From: Poa pratensis | Lineage: Eukaryota; Streptophyta; Magnoliopsida; Poales; Poaceae | Assembly (NCBI GenBank): GCA_947311845.1 | Contig: CAMZMU010000027.1 | Location: 49,266,094 to 49,330,093, forward strand | Length of the DNA: 64,000 bases | Direction of reading: 5' to 3' | Part shown: positions 42,821 through 53,943 of the stretch, piece after piece | Numbering within the stretch: the first letter of the stretch is position 1 | Layout: every line of letters begins with the position of its first letter | Made by a program: the position numbers and the translations under genes | The notes under the pieces: model-generated | Databases searched by the model: none | What the model saw: only the letters and a program-made list of their open reading frames with translations | Told to the model about the DNA's origin: nothing

Positions 42821-44207
42821 TGACGTGGGGTGGCCACGGCAAATCCCAGGGTCGAGTACCCCAGGTTGATTGAGAGGGAGAAAGTTTGGAGTGCTGGTAG
42901 TTACCACGACTGACAAGCAAGGCGATTTACCCTGGTTCAGGCTCCCGGAGGATAATACCGTTATTGATAGATTGGAGGTGTTACAATGGCGATCCCGGCA
43001 AGATGTCGATCTTGCTAGGGTTTCGGTGGTGGAATATGAGCGTGTTGTCTTTAGATCGACGGCCCTCCCAGCCTTTATATTGAGGCTGGGTTTCGGGAGT
43101 TCGCAACCGACTAGGTTTACAGGTAAGGCAAGTCTTTGCCGACCTATACTACACCGGAAAATGCGAGGTTGCTCCGGGCGGCACATGCTCCCGGCTGATT
43201 CCTTGTTTTCATTGGTTGAGACTCTGGTGGGGTCCAAAGAGGTCAAATGTATTTTTAATAACACACCGGCGAATACAATCTGAATACACGTTGTAGGCCC
43301 AGCTGGGGAGAGAGAAAGACCACGAGCTTGTTTCAGACTCCGCCAGTGTTTCTTTCTCGGTGACGACTGGCCAGTGGCGACCCAGCCTAGACCACGCAGT
43401 GGCGTAGTTTCAGTAGGACTGCGGGAGCTTGGAGGCCGCCCGCAGACGCTCATCGGCGTCGATCTGCGGCGTATCGGTGGTCCCCGCATCGTCAAAGCCG
43501 CAGCAACAAGGGCCGACGGCAAGATCTCCGGCAGCCGTGCATGGCGAGCGAGATCTAAGGGGCGGCGCACGCACCGAGAGATGAGCGACGTTGCAGGAAG
43601 TGGCCAGTGGGAGCTCAGCCGACGGCGTGACCTGATGTGATGCGAGGTGAGCTGACCGGCGTGGGCAACGGGGCGTGACCTGGTGGCTGGTGCTCGGGAA
43701 CCAGGAGCGGAGCAGGGCTAGAGACAGGACGGTGACGGCGCGGGGTGGAGTACGGACGATGCGGAACAGGGATGAAACCGGTGAGCAAGGTGAGCGGGAC
43801 GCAGGCAGGGAACATGGCCGTGCCAGGGATGCGCGAAGGAAGATCTCGGGAAGAGAGAGAGGTAGGTGGGAAGAGGATGAGATGACGTGAGAAATTTCTC
43901 TCCCCTACGCGGGCCCCACGTATTTTGCAGTCATAAATTGTTCAATCAATTGGTGAATATACCCTGCCACTGCATAGGCCCCGCATCAATCGTGGACCAA
44001 TAGATTTTCGAGTTCCGCCGGGAGCAGATGTCGCCGGGTTCATTCTATTCACTCTCATACTACACCTTCCTTGGGGCGCAATATGTCTTCTTTGAGCTTC
44101 CTTCATGGCCTTGTACATCGTCCTCTAGTAGGCCGTCCATCGGGTCCTAGTCCTCACGTGCACCAGGTACCTTCATGGTGGGGCACCCGAAAGGTAGGCC
44201 CACGTCA
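42821..44207 (-). repeat. 5' LTR of Gypsy element 2, interrupted
   Basis: 1387 bp because a 902-bp element plus its 9-bp duplication is inserted. Without it the LTR is about 476 bp and matches the 3' LTR closely. TG...CA ends are intact. Minus-strand TATA-like ATATAAAGG lies near 43072-43080. Confidence 0.9.
43156..44057. mobile_element. 902-bp Mutator-like element in the Gypsy 2 LTR
   Basis: The exact 9-bp direct repeat TACTACACC (43147-43155 and 44058-44066) interrupts an LTR whose uninterrupted form is known from the other end. Termini share CCGGGCGGCACATGCTCCCGGC (left) and CCGGCGACATCTGCTCCCGGC (right, complement), with more divergent outer bases. The GC-rich interior has an 88-codon plus-strand frame (43374-43640) with no recognisable domain; capture of a host sequence is possible but unproven. 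Confidence 0.85.
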
Positions 44208-44374
44208 ATGCAACATAATACAGGCTTAAGCATTTCAGCACAGATTTGTTATGCCACACCCAAATACACCTAGAGCAACATCCCACGATATTAAACATGG
44301 CATGAAAGACACAACTATAGACTTGTCCGCTATTTCTCTACCATTAACATCTGCTGCCACAGAAGATACGATTT

Positions 44375-44460
44375 CCTACTTCTCAAACATATAGGCGTCC
44401 CTAATGTCCACAGAAGACACGATTTCCTACTTCTCAAACATATAGGCGTCCCCAATGTCC
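44375..44460. repeat. tandem 51-bp duplication at the 3' end of the DUF3615 gene
   Basis: The segment CAGAAGAYACGATTTCCTAC, then TTCTCAAACATATAGGCGTC, then CCYAATGTCCA occurs twice in tandem with two substitutions. On the minus strand each copy encodes VDIGDAYMFEK (or VDIRDAYMFEK) and the stop codon, so the second copy lies beyond the stop. Confidence 0.85.
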
Positions 44461-47400
44461 ACAATTCGCCTGGCATTAGGATCTGGGACATAGTCAAAGT
44501 AGATGAAGTCGTCTGCAAGAGGACTCTGCAGCTTATCTGGGTCATTACCAACAAATAAACTGTTGTTGGTGTACCAGCTTAGGCCTGATTTATCAAAAGG
44601 GTTTCTCCACGCAGCACCTTCTCAAACTCTATGTCACGCCCATGAAAACCCTGTGCAGCTGGATGCACAATTGACGTAGTCCCTTGGCACTCGCAGTAAA
44701 TGCAACGGAGATGACCTGCACACATACAAAAATCACAACACATTAGTCCCTCCATTCCAATGAATAAGCGGGCATGCATTTCAAACTTCTTTCAAATACA
44801 AATTCAACGGTGCATATAACCCACACTTGGTTTAGTTTGCGGTCAAATCTCAATAAACGGGCATGCATTTCAAACTTCTTTCAAATACGAATTCAACGGC
44901 ACATATAACCCACACTTGGTCTAGTTTGCGGTCAAATCTCAATTTTGAAACGTGTGCGCACCTTATTCATTGGAATGGAGAGAGTAAATAGCATAGTGAC
45001 GCGTACATGCTAGTGACAGTTTTTACACGAACAAATTTCTGCTGGGTTTCAAATCCATAAGAAGGCTGGTTTTTTACTTTGGCTCACCAATGCTATCACA
45101 ACCCTCTTTTCCTCGGGGTTGGGACCGGCTATGTTTAATAAGTAAAAACCATAGGCGGAATTGCTAGTGACAGTTTTTCATGTGAAGAATATTTCTCTTA
45201 AGTTTTTTTTTTTTTGCACACCACATGGAGCAGGACTAAAGCATTACAAGGTTTCTTCTTGGTTGCCAAAATAATGGACATCATCATTTAAATATGCTCA
45301 CTTCCTTACATTTGCACGTTTACTACAGAGAAAACATCCATTTCATTTCTCAGCATTCGGATATTAGATCTTGACATGAAAGGACGCGAGTATGCATTCT
45401 ACAATTCCACTAACATTAGTGTACTGCCACATTATGATTGTTATTTGCTAAAAATCTCTCTTTAAAATTGCATGAATAAACAAATGCTGCAGCTTCTTCA
45501 ATAAGAGAGTTCTAAGATATTGATTTTGATCGTCCATTCGAGTGGCGTCTCGAATTCTTATCATGATTTATTCTGGTTATAGAATGAATCATGATTTACT
45601 CTGGTTATATTCAGCACTGGGTACACACTTCCATTTATGCTGGTTAAGTGCCCACAACATCTTTTAAGTTCATCGAATGCCAACCTGTTCTATCATTAAC
45701 ATACCTTTTTTTGGACAAAATGTTTGGCTACTTTCCACGCATATGGCTGTTTAAGTCTACTGGTGAGGATTTTGCAGTCAATGTTTGATGCAGACCCAGC
45801 AGACAAAATATTCAGTTTTGATGCCTAATGCATAACTACTATTTTAAATATGCTTGTCGAGATACTGCAGAAAGAGACCATGGGCTCTGACAGGAAAATG
45901 GCATTGTGGCAATATATGTAGGTACATTACAACTACTCCACTAATTATGTACGATTAAAATTATATCTGTCAGAAACAATTTCCATGCTAACCTCGTTGA
46001 CTCTATATCCTATTTTAAATAACAATGTTGCATCAAAAATCATGATATCTACTCCCTCTGTTCCTAAATGTAACATGTTTTAGCCTTTTCCGGCCCACAC
46101 GTATCTAGACATGTTTAAGTGCCAGATTCATGTGAACCTTGCACTAAAACACGTCTAGATACATGTGGGCCAAAAAAGGCTACAACATCTTACATTTAGG
46201 AAAGGAGGGAGTAGTTTCCAATTACATGGTGTAATGCTATATCACTATTCAAGATAAATAGCAGTTGTTATCTTTCTTGCACTTGTTGTAATAATATATG
46301 AAAAAATAGTTATAACAAGCCAATGCAGATGACTACCAAATATTGAACTGATGAATCTAATTCAGCAAAACCAGAATTAAAGGATTTTCCTATAGTATTT
46401 AAGGTGTCACCTAGGAACTGGAAAGGGGTGGGTAACAACACCTCGCCCTACTACCTTAAAAACCATGGATTTTCCACAAAGATAATTTGTTCCATCCCAT
46501 GATTAAACCAAGCCTTTTGAAGAAATGTTTTTGTATTATACTAAAAAAGGTAACATTACAGCATATTTGGTCAACATCTAGAATCATGAAATACTTGGCT
46601 CAGAATTAGCCAATTAGACAATGCAATGCATGTTGGGTCCAAAGGAAAATTTCTCCTGAACAATTTATAATAACAGTAATGGACTACAGCATTCGATGAT
46701 CTTTACAATTAAACTGCAGTTGGTAGTTGGTCACCTCCCGTGGTACGTCGTCCCTCGTTAGTCGTTAGCGATAATCCGTCGTCTCCCCGTCAGCGATAGT
46801 GGGCTTGAGCTTTTCGTTTATTTCTCTCGCACTAGAATCTCACGGGTCAGTGTCCCGCTGGCATGGCGAACTGCTCCGACTCAGTAAGAGACTCATCAAG
46901 CATGTTGTCGGCCTCGATTAGACCCTTCCTCTCCGCGGCCTCACGAAAGGTATCACATAGCACACTATCAACAGTTTTCAGGTCATCGAAGAAAGTCAAG
47001 ATTGGTACGTGGTTTAGAAGCACCCTAAGAAAGTACCGCTCCCCCTCGGCTGGATTGGCTGTCACGATTCGGCCTACTCGGTGATCGCTGGTGTCTCTAA
47101 GTTCTCTTGCACGTGCTAGGTTTTATTCACGCGCCGCCGCCGCCTTCTCACGTACTGCGTCGCCACGTAAGGCGTGGGCTGCGTCCGCAGCCATCTTTGC
47201 CAGGGCTGCCATCACGCCGATGCACAAGCGCATCTTCTAAGCTTGTGATCTTGTGCAAAGTCCGCAGCCACACTGTTGTGGCGTCAGTCCGAAGTCCGAA
47301 GCCACACTGTTGTTGCGACGGCGAGAAAGAGGCGGCTTCTCAAAGGAATACTGCGACGAGGAGAAAAATGAGAGGAAGTCAGCCTTGGAACACCTGCGGA

Positions 47401-50400
47401 ATCAGTAGAACACTGGCAGGATGCTGGGCCTGTGGACGGCACTACGGAAGACAAAGACTACTCCTCTCTTCGTCCATCCCCGTTGTTCCTGCGAAGGTAT
47501 GACAAAACACAACCCACCAAGGTATGACACACCAAACCAAATCCCTACCCCCTCAGCAACATCCTTAATCCTATGGCTGCCCATCTAGGTTGGTTTAGTT
47601 TTGAAGATATTAGACTTCAATCCTTAATCTCCTGGCAGTCTATCTGTGTAGGTTTACTTTTGAGGAAAGAGAGGGGATGCCTATACATAGGAGATACTCG
47701 GTTTACACTGCCCGCAAAAAAGAGAGGAGATACTCAGTTAATTACAAGTTTACACATCACCTCCTGGATGCGTATACATAGGTGAACTGATTACAGGTTT
47801 GCATAATTTATGTACAGGTCTTTTGTTTCTTACAGTAGTAGTCCCCTACCAAATTCTGAAGTGATGGCACTATAAATGGTTCTGAACAAAATGCTATGAT
47901 CCGTTTTGAGGATACTAGAGTACTCTGCAATATTGCAGAAATCCATGGTATGACTCTTTGCTATGATAGTGATGTCTTTAAATTAGTATATAAATTCATG
48001 GGTAGAAGTTTTTCCCATACAGATTCTAATTGTAAGTACCGGAGATCTCACGGGTGGCTATACAGAAAAAATCGATGCCTTTTTTCTTTCTTTGGAGGAA
48101 AAACAATGCATCACCATATAATCTGTGTGCATCTGTGAGTTGTTAGTTTGGCAATCTGTCCTTTTGTGTGATTGAATATTAACTTTTGGGAACATTTCAT
48201 GGTGAAATGCACAGCCAAGTTGACCAATTTAGCATATTTGGCAGTCTTGGGAGACATATAATTGTTGCGGTCATGTGCACTACACTCTCAATCTCTACTA
48301 CCACACGGGCAAGAAATGTGTGCCTTGTTGTACAGGCAAGAAGCCACCACCACCGGCACCTTTCCTCAGGCGTCCCGCGGCATTCTCAGCTCATTTCATC
48401 AGGTAACTGCCCCAGTTCATCCTCAGGTCCCCGGTGCCGCACCAGCCATTTCCTATTGATAACCTCAATTCCAGTCATTCTTGCTTCTTATTTAAAATCA
48501 ATATATATCATATGCAACGAATGGATGCTTCAATTACATTTTGTTGTTTTATCCTATAGATAGCACCTTCACCATAATTAAATGAATTTTCCTTTTGCAT
48601 TTAATTATTACTAATGGGCCGCTGGCAGTTGTTCAGAAGCCCACGCTGTTAGAGACTTGGTGCATTTACTCTGTTCCTATCCTCATTCAAGGTGATGTAG
48701 TGGCATACAGTAGAAATAGGCTATAATAGTGTAGCATTAAACCTGAAATACTGTAAAAGTTACTAATTTGCACATTCGTGTCTTCTGCTGCAATATTAGT
48801 TGCCTGGAGTTAGCACCCCACACCTTCATGATTACACATTTACATGTAGCTACAATCTATTTGTTCTTGACATGGAGGTCCTGTACTAGATATACTGAAA
48901 TGGTTTCTACAACATGTTCTCAGTTTTTACAAGATGAGATGGTAGGGCTGAAATGCCACTTTGAACTTGCACATGGAGCCTGGTTGAGTGAAATTATCAA
49001 CTATATTTGATGAGTTAAACTATGCTCCAATTAATTTGGTTCTCATATTATTCTGTGACAGAAGCATGCTAGATTCGAATTGATGCTTGCCTTCAGGTAT
49101 TGAGTTAAATAACTCATGTAATCATCTTTGATTGTACTCATGTAAGCATCTTTGATTGTACCATTGTAATCATGTTTGACTCGTTGTATTGAGAAAAAAG
49201 GAACTTTTGAGACATTTATAGGCTAATTAGCTGCATATAATACATTTATTTATGGGGGTAAAGATTAGCCGGAAGAATACTTAGTCACACTTGTGTTAGC
49301 GGAAAAAACCTTGGTAGTGATATTTTATCAAAAAAAATGTTTCATGCTTAATATAGAAAAAAACATCCGAAATTCACAAAGTTTGTAATCGGAATGATTT
49401 TCATGTGTTTTCTACTTCTTTAAAATTTTGGTGGGTGGTGAATTTGGATAGATCAATCATTGTGCTGTTCTAAGTCAATGACCATTGCTATATCTGATTT
49501 TATTGTTCTCTCTACTACACCTCTATACAAAATAATGCTCTATTCATGAAATCCTTTGACACTCGAGTGTTGTTTCCTGTGGTGCTTCACCTAATGTGGT
49601 AAGTATCTCCCTCAGTTGCTGGCCAATTACCAATCTGCAAGTCCCTATCATCAGCATATACTATCGTATTTGTGTTTTCTCATCGATCATCTTTGTGCTT
49701 TCTAATTCATCTGCACAGCGCAGCTTCGACGGCAAGGCGACGTGTCACTGAATCGACGAGGAAGATCCAGAGAAGAATAACCTTAACCAATATTAACGTC
49801 ATACATGTGAGTCTGTCACTTCCTACTTTTATATAACTTCACGATTCACACTGTTCTATGTGATTGCCTAAATCTTTGGTTGAATTATGTTGGTTGCGCA
49901 CTTACGCTTCTAGGTTTAAGTTAGCAAGAACCTGGGACATAATTGTATTAAACACTGCTACCGTAAGGGAAGATCACATCCCAAGATACTGACGTACTGA
50001 TGTGTTTTTGCTATCTCAGCCGAAAGATTGGGCAACTATCTCTCTATTTTTTCATGTGGTTTTCCGACATTCTTATGTTAACATGGGTTTGAATGCAGGT
50101 CAAGGAGTGTGGTCGGAGAAGTAGAGCCCAAGTGGTCTGCTTGCTTAAGGAGTAGGGAGCATGAAAAGGATGGTGTTACCTTTTGCAATATGAATAAAAA
50201 CATTATCTTCAATTTTTTGCATTCCGTGGATTGTATTGCTGTTGGAAACGTTGATTAAAAAGGATCTTCCACACCACTGTCATTTTCACATTCGTTTAAT
50301 GTTTACACATGCGGCGAGGAAAGAAACTTGAAGGGCCGTAGCAAAGAACAAGCATTAAACTAGTGTAGAATTACATTGATATCATGGACCTAATGTCATC

Positions 50401-52680
50401 TATGATACATCTTGGATTAGTTACAATGTCACAGGTTAGCATCGCTTTAACCCTATACAGATCTAATCTAACATTTCCGTTTGACAAACTTTAGCAATGT
50501 TCTTTTTGGGTATCACATCACTATTTATATCTAATGTCCACGGCAACAGGAGGGATTTTCAACTAGAGATAAGCTGACCATGTCCTAACTGGCCGTATCT
50601 CCTTCAAGAACCTACACTACTCCTAGACTTACACTATATCACAAATTCACAGTACATATCATGAAATTGATATCATAATAACTTACAAGTACTAACAAGG
50701 AAATTGTAAGGTCAGACTCAATCATACCAGTGTCTTGATCCACCAGATCCACAGGAATGCACCAAGACTCGTTGGTGTTATAGTTGCCACATTCAGCAAA
50801 GAAGAGAGACGCAGGAGCATGAGCAGATTCAGGGTCTTCGCGAGTCGCCAAAAAGTTGATATGGGTGTGATGATATATATAAGGTTGCACTCCGGGCCTG
50901 TACTGCGGGCCAGATGCGAGCTCATTGACACCACAGATACAGTGAAGCCTAAACTTGTGTACCTTCAAACACGAACACACAGGGTTAAACTGGAAGGTTG
51001 AGCATACCACAGCGGAGGGACTATTTGAAGCAAGTAAATGTAAGAGAAGAAACCAACCGCGTTGATGTTAAATTTTGCTAATGCTCTTTCCACCATCCTG
51101 AGGACTCGAGCATGCTGGCGCCAGAATTTGAGGCACTGATGAGAAAACTCACCGTAGGCCGCCTTGTCTACCTTTCTAGGCTCTGGCTGTGGTTGCTGGT
51201 GTGACTCATCAGCAGATGGAGACACGAGTAAACTAGCAAGGAACTCAGCACACTGAGAGGAGAGTATGCAATTTTTATGGAGATGCTGCATATGGGCAAC
51301 CTGCAGCTTAAGCAGTGAGTCACGTGACCCAAGAAGAATTTGCTGCTCATATGGCTTAGGGTGGCCCGCGGCTGTGGCAGCAGCAGCATATGCTAAATCA
51401 AGACTGGGGAGTGGGTTGTGTCTTCCGACTGCCTCATAACCAAGAGCTCTGAAAGATGCAACCTGTGTCAAGTTACCGGAGAAGCTCTGGCTAACGTCTC
51501 TTCTCCCAGCCGTGATATCACCAAGGGCGGGATCTGCTACTCGCAAGTCAGCATTGGCCACCTGTAGGCACTCTAGAACTTGGTCAGCAGTGCGGTTCGG
51601 GTAGCGGGTGCACATGAAGGAAACAAGGCCGTAGAATGACCGGGCCACAATTCGCATCAGGGACTTGGTGCTGATCATGTGTATTGTAACTTGTTTGCTT
51701 GGCGGGAAAGCTTTGTCATACCAAAGAGTGTTGAAAATGATGTTGGATACAGGGTCAAGTGGACCATAGCAGTGGCCGGCCTTGAGCAGACTTTGGTGGT
51801 ACCGAGCGCACAGCTCGTCCTTTGGCAGCCTGGCCAGCGCCTGTATGTAGAACCGGTGGATTGTTGCGATAAGCACACGCTTCCTCGCTGCCCGGGCAAA
51901 AGGCAGCGCTTGGGGTTTTGCAAGGTGAAGCCGAGATTTGGCGAGCTCCCATGATTCTTTTAGTTGAAGACCAAGCTCAGATGCCCCAGGAGCCTTCATC
52001 TTGGCTTCCCGGACCCGAAGTACATCACGGTTGAATTGAAGACTGTGCAGGATCTCTTTCAGGTCAGGTGAAACCACCTTCCACCCTAGCACGAGGGTCC
52101 CCGGATCCGGGTGCTGGGCAGCAGCTGCTGCGCATCGGAGGGCCGCCTCGACGGTGGCCACGGTGGCGTCCGAGTTAATCCTGAACGACTGCTCTATCCC
52201 GCGGCGATGGATTATGAGGAGGGAGGCGAGGAGGGGGTCCGCCCCGGCAGCCTCAAGATATCTCAGGGCCTCCACATCGGGGAGGTGGGGGAAAAGGCGG
52301 GTCAGGAAGGCGAGGAGGCCATCCAGCGACCGCTGGATCATGTCCGGGGCTTGCTGTCCTTCTCGTACCCAGGTAGCAACATCTGGGGACATGTAGGAGT
52401 TGACGTAGATGTTGGAGGTGGGATCCAGGAGGCCGAAGCATAAGCCGCCGGATCTAAGCTCCGGATTTTTCACCCGGCTGTAGCACTTCTCGATCTTGGC
52501 AAGAACCGGCCTACTCTCTTTTTCCAGGTCGCCTAGGACGAATTCATCCTCGAGGTTCCTTGGCCCGTAGATCCGGGTAACGAAGTTTTTGCGGCTGCAG
52601 CTGCTGCTCTGGCTGCTGACGGAGACGATGCTCCGGTCGTCGACGGAGACGACGCTCCGGTCGCCGACGGAGGCGCTCCG
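44427..52680 (-). CDS. PIR2-like helical / DUF3615 domain gene, three exons, 5' and 3' ends damaged
   Basis: Exon 1 (51058 to about 52680) encodes two copies of a PIR2-like helical domain. The first contains LCFGLLDPTSNIYVNSYMS and ALRYLEAAGADPLLASLLI; the second contains HCYGPLDPVSNIIFN and VLECLQVANADLRVADPAL. It ends RALAKFNINA. Exon 2 (50728-50962) resumes in phase 0 with VHKFRLHCICGVNE and has the DUF3615 motifs YHHTHINFLATREDPE and LFFAECGN. Exon 3 starts at 44715 in phase 1 (DQDTG-HLRCIYCECQG) and reads SIVHPAAQGFHGRDIEFEK. A 1-bp loss near 44615 gives a stop at 44579; the older frame continues GLSWYTNNSLFVGND to a stop at 44427. The protein is a grass-expanded family of unknown function. 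No native ATG is present before the 5' transposon junction at 52683. An open frame now starts inside that transposon at 52803. Confidence 0.8.
44746..44984. mobile_element. Stowaway-like MITE with internal duplication
   Basis: Termini GTCCCTCCATTCCAATGAATA and the complement of TATTCATTGGAATGGAGAGAG are flanked by TA (44744-44745 and 44985-44986). An internal 89-bp unit beginning GCATGCATTTCAAACTTC at 44772 is repeated at 44861. It sits a few tens of bases inside the large intron of the DUF3615 gene. Confidence 0.8.
45000..46051. other. intron sequence, no supported gene
   Basis: AT-rich intronic DNA of the DUF3615 gene. A short direct repeat of ATCATGATTTA.TCTGGTTATA occurs near 45560-45610. 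No coding frame. Confidence 0.55.
46052..46211. mobile_element. Stowaway-type MITE, 160 bp
   Basis: CTCCCTCTGTTCCTAAATGT at the left, its complement ACATTTAGGAAAGGAGGGAG at the right, TA on both sides (46050-46051 and 46212-46213), and an inner palindrome around GTCTAGATACATGTGGGCC. A standard Triticeae Stowaway in the intron. Confidence 0.92.
46847..47100 (-). pseudogene. Helitron (PIF1-like) helicase fragment
   Basis: The minus strand reads RVGRIVTANPAEGERYFLRV, then VPILTFFDDLKTVDSVLCDT and FREAAERKGLIEADNMLDES. This is the block between the two helicase halves of plant Helitron transposases, where GERYFLR.LL and TFREAA..RGL are strongly conserved. About 80 codons are open, and the frame ends at 46847. 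No other helicase or Rep motifs were found nearby. It is probably part of a truncated Helitron or a captured piece within the large DUF3615 intron. Confidence 0.75.
47101..50727. other. remaining intron sequence with possible plus-strand exon-like pieces
   Basis: Mostly AT-rich. A GC-rich block at 47130-47500 contains two close copies of GTCCGMAGCCACACTGTTGT and an open plus-strand frame without a domain. Exon-like pieces ending at GT donors occur at 48330-48408 (GKKCVPCCTGKKPPPP then AG|GTAACT), 49720-49807 (ACAT|GTGAGT) and 50100-50205 (after GAATGCAG). They could be exons of a captured or antisense noncoding transcript, but this is weak. No protein family is recognised. Confidence 0.35.
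50963..51057 (-). other. intron 1 of the DUF3615 gene
   Basis: 95 bp, donor GCG|GTTGGT and acceptor TTTGAAG|GTACAC on the minus strand, phase 0. Removing it joins the helical-domain exon to the DUF3615 exon in one frame. Confidence 0.7.
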
Positions 52681-52682
52681 GC

Positions 52683-53653
52683 AGAGAATTGCCACAATAC
52701 CATTAGTAAAAACCGAAAGTTCCAAAATACCACTCAAAAACCCGATGTTGCCAATATACCACTGCAGTTTAGGTTTTCGATGCCAAAATACCACTGCCGT
52801 CATCTGTCCAACAATTTCTGTTAGTCAAACCGTGAACTGCTTGTCAGTTTTTTGGTATTCCAAAATTGCCCCTCTCTTTCTTCTCTATCCTGTGCGTTGC
52901 ATAGCAAAACAATTAGGATTTTTGCCGGTGACTGGCGTCGACGCGCGAGGAATCGGAAGAGCGCCGGAGCGCGCGATGTCTTTTGGCAGGCCAAACATGC
53001 GTCCTAGGAAGCATCGCTCTCTGCAAGTGCCAAGTACGAGTTGTACGTCTAGCACGACGGCCATTGTTATGAGGATGTGGAGCTCCCCGCCGAACGCCGC
53101 CACATCGAAGAGGGCATGGACGACGATGCACTTGCCGATGGATGCTGTCACCGCCTATCATGACGGCCATGCGACGAGCGAGCGCCCATGAAGTCTCAAC
53201 ATCTGTGCCAAAATTTCTTCAGTCCACATGCGTTATTCTTCATCCATCTGCAAGCCTGCAACCTGTTGAGCTGAATCCTCCGGATTTTATCCAAACTAAT
53301 TTAATCCATATGCGATGCGGGGTAAATTTCTTGATTCACACACGGGTGCAGCTATGCCACGAACCCAGCGTGGTCAGTGCTCAGTGGTCAGTTGGTCACC
53401 TACACGGCTACACCATCCTGCTGAGATTGCACGGCCAGGGGAACAAGCGCAAAGGGAGCAGCATGAAATCGAGGAGCTGGAGTACGCTGGCAAGGGCACG
53501 TTAGTCTTTGTGTGTGTCTGTTACTCTCGGTTAGAGAATAGTGGTATTTTGGCATGAAAAGCTAGATTGTAGTGGTATATTGGCAACATGGGTTTTTTGA
53601 GTGGTATTTTGGAACTTTCGGTTTTAACTAGTGGTACCGTGGCAATTGTCTCT
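52683..53653. mobile_element. 971-bp terminal-inverted-repeat element at the 5' end of the DUF3615 gene
   Basis: The left end AGAGAATTGCCACAATACC and the complement of the right end AGAGACAATTGCCACGGTACC start inverted repeats of about 110 bp. Both share ACCGAAAGTTCCAAAATACC, then ACTCAAAAA.CCCATGTTGCC and AATATACCACT. The word AAATACCACT recurs every 35 bp or so within each TIR. I see no target duplication, suggesting loss of DNA on one side. The superfamily is unknown. The interior has a weak plus-strand frame (52589-53191) without a domain. Confidence 0.75.
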
Positions 53654-53710
53654 TCTATTTTTAGCTGGGGGCATGGAGATTGGAGGGGAAAGTGGCCGGC
53701 GCGGATTCTA

Positions 53711-53943
53711 TGGGTCTGTTTGGATTAGTGCCCGAGTTGCCCAGCCAAAAATTTGGCGTTGACTGCAACATTGGTTGGTGTTTGGAGGGGTTCCAAATAT
53801 TTGGCTCGCCCAACGCCATCATGCTTTCCCAGCTCATTTTGTTGCCAAAATCGGGGCAAGGTGTGGGCGGACAAAACCTTCGCCAAAAAATTGGCGTGCC
53901 AATGGTTTGGCAAGGCCACCGTGGGCAGCATCTCAGACCCATA
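53711..53943. mobile_element. possible small inverted-repeat element
   Basis: TGGGTCTGTTTGGATTAG at 53711 and CAGACCCA ending near 53942 are inverted, and the arms share GCCAAA.ATTGGC-like blocks. The GGGTCTGTTTGG start resembles terminal sequences of plant MITEs. There is no clear target duplication, so this call is tentative. Confidence 0.35.

Larger units (their letters stand above)
42148..42837 (-). pseudogene. leader ORF of Gypsy element 2 with repeated peptide
   Basis: An open frame overlapping the end of the 5' LTR begins MATPRQLAPSVGKKSDGIMV and contains FEFVPHPPAHRSVYADLYGG. It then carries about five copies of a 16-residue Ser/Thr-rich repeat (SPASSSTTEIA type) encoded by a 48-bp minisatellite at 42345-42585. 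The frame then decays into an Arg/His-rich sequence that is probably out of frame. Confidence 0.5.
16714..44207 (-). mobile_element. Ty3/Gypsy LTR retrotransposon 2, Tat lineage, with nested insertions
   Basis: LTRs start TTACGTGGGG (left, TG mutated to TT) or TGACGTGGGG (right) and end CCCACGTCA. The 5-bp target duplication ATGCA is at 16709-16713 and 44208-44212. Minus-strand order is leader ORF, gag, protease, RT, RNase H, second RNase H, integrase, tandem repeats, antisense gene, 3' LTR. A Copia element (27931-41517) and a Mutator-like element (43156-44057) are later insertions. Without them the element is about 13 kb, normal for Tat elements carrying an extra gene. Confidence 0.93.
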
